Positions 34,893-55,699 of a DNA stretch of 64,000 nt are shown one piece after another. Numbering within the stretch: the first letter of the stretch is position 1; each line of letters begins with the position of its first letter. The DNA is taken from NCBI GenBank assembly GCA_000469685.2, contig LS997566.1, forward strand, positions 7,050,491 to 7,114,490. The letters run 5' to 3'. The DNA is from Haemonchus contortus (lineage: Eukaryota > Nematoda > Chromadorea > Rhabditida > Trichostrongylidae). The notes beneath the pieces are model-generated. The model had not been told where the DNA came from. It was given only the letters and a program-made list of their open reading frames with translations, and ran no database searches. The translations under genes were made by a program, and so were the position numbers.

Positions 34893-36523
34893 ATGCATCT
34901 GCAAATCATTTTTGTGGTAGGTGCTGGAACGTTTTCAGTAAAAATATTATGATTTTCTTGAAAAACTGCCTATATACCGAGCCTTCCGTTTATGTTGTTG
35001 TAACATATGACAGTAGTCTACATATGTAAAGGAAAAAGAGGTGGTAATCAAGAAATCCCTTAACAGGTAAGCTAGCAAACTGATTGGTGGCCTTTTCAGG
35101 CATGTTGCGCCTTTTTGTTCGCTCAAGGATCCACGAAAGGTTTGTTCAGATCAGCATTTGAAAAGATTAGCCATCCATCCGACCTTTTTAATTTTTTAGA
35201 GCGAAACTGTAGGAAAGATGTTCCTACAAACGTGCAACAGATCCTTATCGAGGTCGTAAACAAGAAATGTAAGGATATAACGAAAAATGGCGGAAATTTT
35301 ACACCCCTAAGTGACGACGTATGTTGTTTTGTATGGTGGCTTTGAGATCTGCCGCTGACAGGTTTATCCAGAGAATGACTAAAGGCACAACTCACAATTA
35401 TATTGAGAGACCCTTCTTATGTCGAACAGCGTAAGCAGCAAATGAGAGTTGTGCACGAAGGAGAAAAAAGAAAGAAAAGAAAAAAACCGGCGTAAAAATA
35501 GGGCTTCTTAAAACTTGTGAAACTACAGATTATAAGAGATTGCCATAGAAATGGCATGGAAAGAGTTCCGGGACGAAATTTCAGCTGTTGGTATTGCGCA
35601 AGGACCTGGCCACATCGAGCCTGAAAGTTCAAAACTACCGCCTACTGTCGCCACGCCTCATTACGAACTGCTTGAGCATTTTACGCGACTTCTCTTCTGA
35701 ATGGTACAGCCTCTACAATTCCCAAGAAACTCGTCCATTTTGGTGAAGCGTACAGACAATCCTTGGGCCCTTATTCTTTGGCTTATCTAGGCCGCTTCCC
35801 GACCTGAACCCGCAAAATATGGTTTATGAGAGAACCGCAGATTTATTTCCGGGAAGAAGCCATATTGTTGTGAACAGTGCCTTCCACTTTTTTCGGAAGC
35901 AAGTGTGAGCTTCTATAAGCTTCTCTATACCTGTGTGTTTACTTGCAGAAATATGATTGTGAGTTGGGACAAAAAGCCTTCGGGAGAGGACCATCTGACG
36001 GTACCGATCTCGGTCTACTCACCTTTTTCGACGGCAAAAGGTGTTTTTATGTCTCGGTTTTGTTAATGTGTTCTGCATTGCTCAGCTTTTCGAGCCTCTT
36101 ACAACCTTTTTTGACTTGCTTGGAACATCGTTCTCCATCTCAAAAGAACAAGTGGTATCGTTCAGCAATTTTGAATTTGACTGGGAAAAATCATTAACTG
36201 CAGCAGTCAACTTTGCAGAAGATAAAAATACGGTAGGCGATGTTCCTCTTCGATAGTCGACTTTCCATATCATTACGAATTTTGCAACAAATTATCCTCT
36301 TTTTCCGAACCACGTGGTCCTGAATCCAGTAACGACTATGTGTGCTCTTGGCAAAAAAATTGGATGCAGTATCGTTTTAAGCACCAACAGTGTTACAGGC
36401 ATACATGAGCTGGATCTACGTTGTAACTATGGGTTCGTTTTCATTTACAAAAACCGTCACAGGTAAACATGCTATAAGATTTTACAAACTATAATATATT
36501 ACAGATTGCACAGCTCCGCCTGA
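34893..36523 (+). CDS. Gene G: type 2 CAP/ASP-related gene, open but with a doubtful exon 6 acceptor
   Basis: Exons: 34893-34916 (MHLQIIFV), 35100-35139 (ACCAFLFAQGSTK), 35200-35318, 35949-36040, 36166-36232, about 36311-36432, 36505-36523. No stop or frameshift was seen, and exons 4 and 5 have the family lengths (92 and 67 bp). CAP-like landmarks are KYDCELGQKA, TMCALGKKIGC and RCNYG. The signal peptide is split by intron 1. The oddity is exon 6: where A and F have TTTTCCACAG, this copy has TTTTTCCGAACCA without AG, a change shared with B. Either a non-AG or cryptic acceptor is used, or the gene is dead. The product would be about 160 residues. Confidence 0.5.
35518..35850. repeat. Interspersed ~300-bp repeat, copy in intron 3 of gene G
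   Basis: Same repeat as at 5600-5905 and 62110-62415, starting near TTGCCATAGAAATGGCATGG. It lies at the same place in B and G, so it entered the type 2 gene before the duplication. Confidence 0.5.
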
Positions 36524-39500
36524 ATTGGAAATCATGTCAAATATAATAACTGGTGTTCCCGAACATCGCAGTTCAGTTGGCATAAATATTAAGAAGCAAA
36601 TGTTTTCGAGATCACAATATGGGAAAAGTGCCTATTTCTGGATATGGAGTAATGCAGATCTTATCCAGGAACCCCCCGGAGAAGAAAGTAGCATTAGATT
36701 TGTATCGGAATACAAAGTGTTCATCGGAGAGCACCTTCATGATTCTCCTCGGCGAATAATCTAGCAAATTTGGAAAGCTGATTAAAGACAAAGTTCGACA
36801 TATTTCTGAGGATCGAAATAATAATAATCTACAAATAATAAAATAAAAACCAAACGTGTTGCTTTTCGGTCTAGACTGTATACCAAGAAGCAACATCACT
36901 ATCGTTCCGAGCGTATACTTCCTGATCATATAGAGCGCTTGAGAAAGCACTTCAATTAATGATCTAGCCTTACACGAATAAAATTATACTGTTTCATTTT
37001 ATGAAGGAGATGAGTGTATGCAGTCCGCAGAGTACAAGGTCTCAGGCTTTCCGCGTGCACCGCTTGACTTTCGCCGATTACATGCGACCTGTCGCTTCAG
37101 ATTTGGGTGATTGACAGATAACGAAAATAAGGAGGAAAGCGGGAACAAATACAGTTACCATCAATAGGTCATTCATTAGATATTATTCGGTTTAGGAAAT
37201 CGAAAAGTAGTCGTTGCATTTGTGTAATTTGGTTGGGGGAGGAATCAAAGGGGGTCTATTCACCGGGATGTCCCGTGTACAGAACAGGCCATCCAATGAG
37301 GGAACGGTTCATTGTTATCAGGTCTGTCACAAAATTCCAACAAAAGTTTCGCATGTAATGAAAGTCGATTGTCGATTCCACCTTCTCAAACTCAAGCAAT
37401 GTATCCCTTCAAACTTGAGAGTGCGACATAAAATCAAGACTCCAAGAATGAAGCTTTTCCATATCAGGGTTTTGGCTGTCTTGCTAAACTTGACAGGCTG
37501 TATTCTATGTTATGTCTATCTCCAAAAAGCCACCTTTGAACTGAATTATCACAAAAAAACGGAAAAGCGAGAGTGCCGCCGTAGTGTCAATCCAATCCCC
37601 TCTTCTTGGGTTGTGTACCTAGGCTTTTCATACGAAAAATTCAATATAAACTAATCATCATTTTTTCGTCATTATTAAGCAAGCTCCTCTATAATAAAGG
37701 AAATTCGTATTTGGTGCAGAGATGCATACTCGAGCTAATCCGTTTTACTTGAATGTTTCAATTCAGGAGGTTCCTCATAATCTAGAGCGTCTACCTTGTT
37801 GAGATCATGAGCTGGTTCTATCGCATCATCACTTTTGGTATAGATAAGGAAAATGCGAAAAGGAATCGAGTTTTTACGGAAGGAAAATCAAATTGAAAAC
37901 AGGGTCAACAACAAGCAACAATAATCATAGTGCATAAGCAAATTGAAAAAGGCTTCTTCGGTAAGGTTATATGAAATGGACATGTAACATTGTCAGATGG
38001 TCATTTCTACCGATTAAGGTGGATCTTAAAAATATGCTTATTGGGGTTATCTACGGCCCTAAAGTTGAGCTCGCCCGAGCGCAAAGAACAAGTGCGAATT
38101 TCTAAAACCACTGATTGACAGGAACGAAGCAAGATTCAGCTTTATATCCCCACTATTTGAATTAACTCTGTCACCCGTGTCATCATCTGAGTTCAGACAC
38201 TTTGAGCGTTGTTATGTTCGTCACAATGCTTGCAAACTACCGACATAGATGATCACGACTTGGTGATCTTTTGTAGGTCTTCGTCAGTCTTTACAAACTG
38301 GTAATCAGCTGTTACTGAAATCAAGGAGAGGGCCTTCCAGCCAGACTGATGTTTTTAGTGGGTGTTCATCCCACCTCCGACAGACATGTGGGAATAGTAA
38401 CAGTTACATAGTTGTATAAAGAGCGAGAAGAAACAAGGACGCAGTAATTCAAGGAGTTGAAAAATAAAAGAGTAACTTCGTCTCGCGTTGCTGTGAGAAC
38501 TAAGAATACTACTTCGAAGATGCGAAGGAATCTAGAGGCGGTTGTTAAAACTTTTTGCCAATGCTAGGCTATACTGCAAATTATGCTTTTTCATCTGATG
38601 AGTTAATTGCTCAACCTTGTCTGATCAAAGAAACAAATGTCTCTCCTTTTGAGAAAGTCAGTAATTGAGTACTGATTGTACATCGACTGGTTACCGCAAG
38701 TCATTGAGAACATACATAGTATTCAAAACGGCAGACCGCAAATTGAGACCAAATTTGTCAAATTTTAGGAGTTGCTGCATAGAATTCTCTTGTCATGACA
38801 TAATTGATATAATAAACTATAACTATCGAGAATAGGGCTGATGCATAGTTCCATCCCTTTGAAATGAAGGTCCAAAATATTTTAGCCATAAGGGTACGCC
38901 TTTTGCATGTGTTTCTTCCTCAACAGATGAGCGGCTAACTGGTTATCTCTTCCTTACACTGGCTTTCGTCAGCGACCTTTCAATTTTTGCGATTTCTAGC
39001 TAATCTCTTAAGAATGGGGAAAACGCAAACACAACTTTCCACTTCCTTCCGATCCTGACAGGAAGACTCCGCATAATTTGCTTTAATTGCACCTGTTAAC
39101 TTTTCAAGTTTTTTTTTGTAGCATCCCTTATCAAGCGTTCAAATGACTTTTAGTGCAGGACATGCAAAGCAACCTGACAAGAGGCCACACTTCCCCTCGA
39201 GAAGTAATCGCATTGTCATTTGATTATTAACTTCACACATAGTATTGGCAATGCGTTATTGACATCTGGAGATAAGGCAAGATGAAATTCCATGCCTCGA
39301 TTCTCTTCAACGAATCCAGCTTCAAACGCAGAAGGCCCGATTGACCTCAGCAGGCCTTTATCCAAAATTGTCTTGAATTTGTTAGCGAGGTCATGACCCT
39401 ACTTCACCTGCACGCTTTCTGTGAAAGCTACGGATACACGGTTTGTATATGTTTCAACGAGACGCTATCCTGCATCATACGAATTTTACTGAATAGCCTA

Positions 39501-39525
39501 GTGAATCATCTTATAAATGGACAAT
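36524..39525. other. Right end of the array and intergenic DNA, no gene seen
   Basis: Up to about 38,640 this is paralogous to 6,560-8,560. An open frame at 37,214-37,654 looks protein-like but is not conserved in the paralogue near 7,290-7,600. From 38,640 to the protease I see no coding signal. Confidence 0.45.
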
Positions 39526-41502
39526 TCAAGTCGCTTCAGCAAATCCAACACGCTTTTTTGCATGATCGAAAACTGTATAGAAAGCACCGATGAAGAGATC
39601 GCCGAGAATCCATAGCTCCTCGCCATCAGGAAATTTGAACTCCCGGAAACCAGACATGCACGAGCCGTCATCATACTGAAAAGAAAGCCTTTGAGTAATC
39701 AACAGTTCGTATGGACCTCTTATTTCCTAGTCATCGCTGTAAGCGATCATGTCTGATAGTTCGTTAATAGTGTGGGACAACTAAAGGTTTATTATTGCAG
39801 TGAGAAGCACGCGTCGGCGGTAACTGTTTCGTTCTTTGTGATGGGGTTGCTGCCGATAACGACAATTTTCTGCGATCAAAGGACGATACACAACTGCTTA
39901 TATCCGAAAATTGCCCTGACTGTATAACTGCGTGAAACGACGTCGTCGTCTAGACTTACCTTGAGGACGTAGGCTTCTCCTGCAAGGATCATCCTGTAGC
40001 CACCAATTGAAAAAGTGATTTCTGGAAGATAGGGTATAGTATGGCAGTCGATATCTCCCGATGTCGTCGCACCAATAAGTCCTTGAATCTCAAAACAAAA
40101 AAAGTTAATTTCACTTTCATTATCGTCATGACTCATTATCGTCATGACTTACCACACGAACAGCTTCAGGTGGTCCAGTAATTAACGAAGTGCCTGTATC
40201 AACGGCAGCTGCGGCAGTTCCCTTGATTACCGAACGTCCGCCGACGGTGACTCCTCGTATCCGAATTTCCCAGTAATTATTAGATATCAAAGGCACCCAT
40301 ACAATTCGACCCTTCAAAGCTATAATTAGAATTATCTCCTAAAATTTACAGAGTGGTACCTTATAGTGGGCTCGGTCTGTTCCACATATAGTCATTTCTC
40401 CACCGACAGTATCATTCTGGAGGTTCCGGTTTAACCAGAATGCGATGACAGGTTTGCGGCATAACTTCTACAAATAAAAAAAAAAGATAAAGTCTTTGCG
40501 TGAATCAAACAGTCCGTCAATTTACGGTGGGCGCACCGCATTCAACTTCCATTCGAGATTAAGTTTCACAAATGCAAATTACCTTATTAGCAAAAATCTG
40601 ACTTATTGGCTGAGAGATATTGTCCACTCCGATCGAATCCCATGCCATACCTAGGACACCGTCGAAAGGGGATTCCTAAATACCTAATCCTGATGCTCCC
40701 ACTGTCGGCATACCTCACGTTCCTAGACATACGGTAAATGCATCTCCGGGTTCTTTCATTGCACACGCCAGCCCTTGATGCTTATCGGTGCAGTACTTCC
40801 GGTTGGTGCCGAACTGCAAAGGTGAAGTTAAATTTTGTAACTGTGATTTACTTCAGGAAGATTCTGAGGACTCACGCAGACAACATCATGGTTGACATAA
40901 CCTTCCATTGAACCCCTTCCGTACTTGATTGTAATAGACACGTTCGTTTCAGAGCACGTTGACGACCTCTCACAGTCAAACTGGAAGAGCATGGATGAAA
41001 GTGAGAGCAGAACAGTCCGGGACTCCCTTACCTTAGAATGGTTTCGACAGGCAATATTGGAAGGTGGGCACTTTGCGCAGGGAACCCACAGATTAGATGA
41101 GCCAGTGTCGAATACCACCTTGAAAGACTGAGGAGGAGTGCCAATCGTGATGATACCGTAATAATGAAGCTGGAACTCAACCAATATTATCTCTGTCCAA
41201 TCTGTTGTCTATTTACAGCTCAAACGGTCTCACGTTCATTGAATTAAAAAGTTTTTCATTGAAAAAGTAATGGGGCCCTAATTTGTTGTTCTTCATATAT
41301 TTCAGGGTTAGGTATTCCTTTACTGCCTTGACGTTATGCCAGCGTCGGGTGAGATTCGCTCTATGCATGGTCACCCTGAAGCAGTCATTCTTGAAGTGGC
41401 CAGGTCGGCTTTCAAAGGGTCCAGTACTTACAGTACTTACCGCAAAAGTGCCTCGGTTCGCAAACATATTGTTAATGATAGAAGAAGCAGAAACCATGCC
41501 AT
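39526..41502 (-). CDS. Secreted pepsin-family (A1) aspartic protease, nemepsin-like, complete
   Basis: Ten exons, from 5' to 3': 41441-41502, 41234-41375, 41032-41169, 40876-40980, 40733-40813, 40583-40675, 40360-40467, 40153-40311, 39960-40088, 39526-39675. They total 1167 bp with matching phases, 388 residues. The signal peptide is [21 protein letters not shown] basic propeptide follows ([13 protein letters not shown]). The first catalytic motif [12 protein letters not shown] puts Asp at residue 89; the flap is YGRGS (Tyr 134), with Arg where Thr is usual. [11 protein letters not shown] and WVPL are family landmarks. The second motif [12 protein letters not shown] puts Asp at 281. The C-terminus [20 protein letters not shown] is typical. 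Introns are 48-115 nt except the last (284). Haemoglobin or tissue digestion, as in hookworm gut proteases, is a family-based guess. The acceptor at 40312 (TTTGAAG) is the least certain border. Confidence 0.9.
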
Positions 41503-43821
41503 CAAAACTATCAGTCAAAGACAAACTCCTCTATAGACTGTAGTTTTCTGGTCTGGAGCTTTTGTTGCCTCTAAAAATTGTTTATTAGTGAGCTGTGAAC
41601 ACTGAAGACGTAGAATAGAAGACAACCAGGGGGGCTTGTACACCAGAGCACATGGCAGTATGTTAGAGTAGGGTTCCCAATCATGCAAGGGTATTAAGAG
41701 GGAAGCCAAACTCAAAGTAAAGGCGGTTCAATGCAGCTCTGCTCTCTGTAGACAGTGAGTATGAACTCCTGGTTAACACTCCTTAAGAAGATTGAAAATG
41801 GAATGGGAAATGGGGAATGGACCCACCTCGCGAGAAATTTCGAGTTAGGCAGCTCAATTTTCCTGTATCAGACGAGAGAATCCTGAATATAACTGCCGGA
41901 ACATCTGCCATGATATCATTGTGTAGATAGGCGGCTTTCCATACGTGTACACAAAACTTCTTCTTGTCCACAAACTTCCCATTTGTTCCAAGGCTACAAT
42001 CACGCGACGGATGTTACTGAGATGTGTCGTGAATGCTTCTCGTGTATTCCACCCCACAGTGGCTGAATAGGAGGCAGCTCTCTTATTTCTGATGGTAAAT
42101 TAATTACGGTCATTTTTATCAGCTTGTAGATCCTTTTACTGTAATGTCTTGCTCATTTAGATTCCTACTTACGTCGCTATCTTCATTTCAGGATTTTACA
42201 TGGACATGTGGCGCCTATGTCACAATCCAGATTGTAACTGTCTTTCTTCAACTTCGATAGTTCGCATCACCGGAGAAAACATTCCGATTTTTTTCGTTCA
42301 CTATTACTGTGAAGTCAAAAAAGTTTCTGACACTCGCATATTAAATGCAAGGCTGCTCTGTTGGATCTTGATGAAATATGTAAATGCAATGTCCGAACCC
42401 TAGATGTGGTGGAAATGGCTGTCTATTTCAGTGACCACTTTTCTGCACAAACGGCTACCACTTTTGCTACTGATCCAATCGGACTGAAGGTTTGAATAGT
42501 GACGACACTGGTTGCCATCTGTCTGTGACAGAGAAGCTTTCTGGTTCAACGATAGTACCCTGATCTGTGAAAGAGACCGTTGACCACTAAGTTATTCACA
42601 GGCCAGGGATCTGATCTGATCACTCTGTTCAGAAAGTGCTTATGCAATGATGGACAAGCACTACATGAAAACTTATGTCTCTCAAATATAAATGTGCAAA
42701 GCACTACAGTATTTCATAAATGTAAAAATAAAGTTATCGGTGTCAATCAATTCCGTTCGAGGTATGCTCCCTCGCACTGGAGTTCCATTCAGAATCGTAG
42801 TGGCGTAATGAATGCATATGTGGCCTATACGTTTCGGCCGTTAATTGATACATTGCTCTACCAGAAAATCCCACAAGCCTAGAAAAAATTCTAAAATCAC
42901 AATGTTAAAGACTGAACTCTCACAATAGAGATTCTAAAGGCCAGACAATAGAATTTTGAACTCCAACTAGCTGAAACTGCTGAAGGGGCTTGTGTCTCGA
43001 GCAGTTTATAGTCCCTCTCCGCTTACACATTTCTGCGTGGTGATGGCTTCACAGTGAACGTGACCACTTAAACCACTGGGTTCAGACTCTTAAGAAAGCG
43101 CCATGCATTCGATCAGTTTTCTCCATCCCTAGATCTCCCAGAGACTATATTACCTCATTACAACACCCTTTCTTCCCCCTCATCCGCCAGCCCTTCCGTT
43201 TGCACAGCATTACTCTTTTTAATGATGTTATTGAAAAATCCCTATCGGAAATGTAACAAATCAATGTGTGACGTATCCCATAATGTATCTTTTTCCCGGA
43301 TTTCTTTGAAAACAACGATGAACAAATAAAATTGATCGGCGCACTCGTTCATTGAAAACCAGTATCGACATATTAGAACACAGCTGATATACACATAAGG
43401 GTAGCGACACGTAGCAATGAAATGGCAACGGAACGCTACCAATAAATACAATGCGATACTGTAAAATAATATGAAGTAACGCCCAAAAATCTCTACGATA
43501 ACTCTAAACGGAGGGGAAAAAATTCAAACCAAAAGGACCACAAATTACTAGAGCATTTGGATAGAGCTTTGCATTGACGACATCAAACTTTCGGCACTAC
43601 GTTCATTCATATACCCATAGAAATAAGGAGCTTTTTCTTGTCTAATCTCTATATACAGCAGTAGTAAAAAAACACAACGAAAGATAAGTAGTAGTATTCT
43701 GTAATATTTCTGAATAATAAGCGCTTCTGAAATGACCCGCTTATGTTTAGGAAATAGTCAGCACATCGGTATATAGTAAGATTTGAAGCTGACTTAGAGA
43801 TACGCTAAGTGATATGACTTC
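41503..43821. other. Intergenic region between protease and egl-9, no gene seen
   Basis: No conserved coding segment on either strand. Around 42,750-42,850 a stretch with ACTGGAGTTCCATTCAGAAT resembles 52,110-52,170 and, more loosely, 59,690-59,750: a dispersed repeat. Confidence 0.45.
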
Positions 43822-51868
<8,047 letters not shown>

Positions 51869-54800
51869 CTGAAATTGGTGGCGACTATGAAAAAGGCCTG
51901 ACGTCAAACATGCCTTAGATAGTTCTGCATTGTCACAGTTGCTTAAATGTTGGCTGGACAGTAGGGAATAGAGAAATAATACTTTTAATCAGAAAAAAAA
52001 ACTGTAAGGAGAATTTTGATACAAAATAATAAATGATTGGATAGACTCACATTGCACATGCATAAAATAAGGCAAATTTTAGTCAATCCCACTTCGCGGC
52101 ATGTGCCACGCAATCGACTTCCATTCAGAATAACAGTGGCATTTGAATGCGTAGGTGGCGTATAAAAAGCCTTCGTTGGCCGCCAACGAATTAGTCACTG
52201 ACTTCAACCTCCCAGATTCCTATACCAGTGACCGACAACTAACCCATCTCGGAGAGAGGGGAGGCTCGGTTAGCCTGAGCTTGTATCGGTCCGGGCTTGA
52301 TCTCTGGACTGTGTGAGAGTGCGCCCCTTGCTACTATACCCCCTCCACCCACCATGAAATCTCATTTATTTAGTTTTAAAAGTAAACAGAATTGGACTAC
52401 AATCGGATAAGCAGTACCGTAATTTTAACCGACAGATCATTAAAACAAACCACTTTTTGGCCTGATGTAAATTTTGATACCTAAACAGCCAATGAGCCAG
52501 CACCTGCTCGATTTCATGACCAAAAATATACACCACGTCATAGAGGGTAGGGCTTCGGTTACGAGCGAGGAGACATAGCACTAGTATCAGTCACTCGGAC
52601 CCGAAGAATCCTTCCATTTCCACTGGATCGGTTAGTTACAGGTAGGAAAAGATACTGCCTGCCCAGGACATTAGCAAGCCTGTGTTAGGGAATTCATCAC
52701 TCGCATAATTGCAAACAACAGTGGAATACGTGGCGCTTTGGAAAAAGTGATGCCACGTGCTCTCGTTTCCAACTCTCGTTCTCCGGAACAATGCACCAGC
52801 TGGTAGCCGTTCTTTGTGTTGCATCGAAAACTCGTTTGTTCTGACTCTAAATGGCCAAACCTATGGGGTCATGAAAACAAAGGACATTTGCAAAAGTGCA
52901 AATCAACTTGAACTCATGGAAAATCATTGGCCAAAGAAATAGTTTGCCTAATTGTTGCAATCTGCACGTGAAACTGCCAGACTTTGCAAAAGTGCTTATC
53001 TAGCAGAACGTCACAATGGGTGTTAGACGGCCAAAAAACTCAAAAAAAAGTTGGCCAATCAAAAAGTAAAAACGTGGGCTTTGAACGTACACATCACTTC
53101 TACGAGACATTCCTAAATTTCACTTGTGATAACTGACGCGACACACCCTTATCACTAATTGTGGTTTATGTTTGGTATGAATAATTTTGGAATCAAAAAG
53201 AAAATGGTTTCGAAATAACAGAAATTTCCGTATAAACTACAGAACAACTTGTATTTTATTTACAAACAGATTCCACAACAGTTTTACAAAAGCTTCATCT
53301 GCCTCTGTCTTGAACAGTTTCCATCCTCTACCGAACTACTATTTTGATGGTCCAAATTTGCGCCTCTAGCTCAAGCGCTCTCTATTACTGTAGGTAATAC
53401 TATGGTCCTTCGATTTTAAGGCTGGCCACAACTGCAACTTGGAGAAACGTGGTCGGTTTGGCCCAGCAAGCCATCCTCATTCGTTTTAGTACCTTTCGCC
53501 TTCCCTCCACCTTTTCTTTCCCTTGCTCCACTCTCTTCATTTTGGAATTTCCCATTTTGAAAGAGAAGATTATGTTATTCATAAGAACACCACCTCTCCC
53601 TCTTTGCCATAGAAACTAGTACTCGAATTCTCGAGTAATACTCGACCGTTTCCGGCTTCGCCATTCAAACACCGCTCTTAGCGTTCCAAAATTAAAAGAT
53701 TATTTCCTGTAGATTGTTCTAATTCCGCTGATGAGCTGATCAGCTTATTAGATTATCACCGCATTATCATATTAATATATTTATTCATATAGAACTATCC
53801 TATTTCATTTCTATAGACCCTGTATAACTAACTATATCATTACGCCAACCGCAATGAATAAGTTAGGTAAAATATATATCTCAAGGATAAAGGGAGACTG
53901 TGAAGTCCATTTGAGTGGCCCGGGGTCGTGGTAGCGTGGTAAACCATAAGAAGCCTTCCCAGCCTCCTTCTCAGAGGCTGGCAAGCTAGCTGTTTTAAGT
54001 GAAGCTATCACCCGTGACTATTACTTTTGTGTATTCCATAAGCCAAAGTCAGTTTGAAGGCCAAACATCTCGATGAACAATAGGCAGGTGCACATGTGTA
54101 GAAAAAGCGTACTTTTTGCTTTTTGTACATTGAAAACCAGATAAAACGAAAACAAGGACCAGAAAAGAATGCCTATTCACTATCGGGTTTCCACTGAAAG
54201 GGAAAGCTGACTCTCGGTTTTTGAACTTTGGGTCTTTTAAGCTTCTCTTTTTTCGTTGCCTTTGATAGGCATCAGTCATCACCGTTATTGTAATGACTGT
54301 CTTTTGTTGAAACTTTCACCAATGGCTGATTCTGATTTTTCGAAACAGAAATATGAGATTTAAGACCGATTTTTGTTTGTCCATAAAATACCGGCAAGTA
54401 AGATTACAAGCCTATACAGTAAGGAGCTCCAGGTGACATTTGTCAGGATGAAGAAGTTCGGGTAGCATTTGTCAGGGTAAAAAATATCCAAATTTCATTA
54501 CAGAACTAGCTCTACCCACATTCTCCTCCATTCCCAACAAAAGTAGGGTAGTAAAAAAGAAAAGACAAAGAAATGAGCAAGTAATGGCATCAGATCGAGT
54601 TGAGTAATCACTGAAAGTTGGAAAAATCTGATTATCTCCTCAAATTACACTTTCTCAATAGAATGAGGACTATAAATGGGTAGATATTTGAACTTGTCCC
54701 AAGTTACAAGTCAGAATTACTAAATATAATCAAAACTATAGCAAATACAATATTTTGAGGATAAAGACACTGCTCCGATAGGGACCAGAGGTACGCTAAT

Positions 54801-55430
54801 CGATCCATAACTTGATGTGACTCCATTTCATCCCTAGGCGCTTGGTAGGGTAACCGTGCACTTCCAACTGTGTAATCCTGATGTAACGACTTTTGGTGCT
54901 AGGCACGTCTTTATTGTGACTTTTGTACTATGTATTTACTTACCCGTACTAACCACAGCGGGTATGATCGCAAAACAAATGGCTGGCTGCCAGGTTCATG
55001 CGAAAAACTACTGGGAAGCAGCTGTACAGTGAAAAATGCAGCGAAATACCAGTACTTTGACCTATGTAAAAGAGAACAAGACGGAAATTTAGCAGCGAGA
55101 AGAGGTCTTTGTACTCTTGGGACGGCCATTAGAACAAATCTCACCCATTTCGGGAGCTTCTACTTCTTTCTGGGGCCGTTCTGATCAGATTGGTACTGAT
55201 TCCAAATAGCGACCATGCGGGGTAGTTAGAAGACTGACGCAGTTGGATTGGGGTATTTCCATATCACACAGCCTAAGAATCCTCCCACAAATCTTTACCC
55301 AAACCTTGCAAAGCCAAACAAGACTCAAGAAATACGAAATGATCGAAGAATCTAGTTGTACAGCTTTCGAGCCCCAAGGGATCAAAAATCTGAACAGAAA
55401 ATCTGCCAAAACATCTGAATAGAAACAGAC
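51869..55430. other. Upstream of the located egl-9 exons, no gene seen
   Basis: Expected to be a long 5' intron of egl-9. A dispersed repeat recurs near 52,110-52,170. No Cys-rich MYND exon could be read on the minus strand. Confidence 0.4.
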
Positions 55431-55439
55431 CCGACGTTT

Positions 55440-55690
55440 TAGAACATGCGGTTCGGTCATTGTTGTTTGTGATGACGTTTCGGTAAGTTGAATCGACACG
55501 ATGACGTCCGACGACGACGGAGGCGTTGGCGGTGGTGGTGGTGGTGGAGGCTGTGCGCTTTGCTGAAGCGACGACGACACGTCAAAGCGAATGCGGGAAT
55601 GGTTGGAGGTGGGAGAGTCGAAATACGTGACGATGCCCAACGTCTGGCCACCCTTGATTGTCACGTAGCCAAGGCACGGGCGTTGTCTTG
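55440..55690 (-). CDS. Possible Pro/Ser-rich exon, perhaps egl-9 5' part
   Basis: On the minus strand one frame stays open with exon-like composition, GC-richer than its surroundings: TYFDSPTSNHSRIRFDVSSS, then a poly-Pro run, then SSDVIVSIQLTETSSQTT. Low-complexity Ser/Pro regions are typical of the EGL-9 N-terminal half, and the strand is right. However, no good GTAAG donor follows in phase 0, which the next known egl-9 exon requires. It may be another gene or chance. Confidence 0.3.
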
Positions 55691-55699
55691 CTGGCGCTG

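Larger units (their letters stand above)
30070..38640. repeat. Segmental duplication, right copy (unit with genes F and G)
   Basis: Collinear counterpart of 1-8,560. It includes upstream region, gene F, spacer, gene G and about 2 kb beyond. Similarity fades after about 38,640, which I take as the right edge of the array. Confidence 0.8.

Noticed and set aside
36525..36833. Open frame after gene G (and 6522-6833 after gene B) with shared KQMFSRSQ words
   Set aside because: The DNA is paralogous, but indels put the two reading frames out of step. G stops seven codons into exon 7, so this is better read as 3' flank.
37214..37654. 146-codon frame with a signal-peptide-like segment (MKLFHIRVLAVLLNLTGC)
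   Set aside because: The paralogous DNA near 7,290-7,600 does not conserve the frame or the start, so coding is unlikely.
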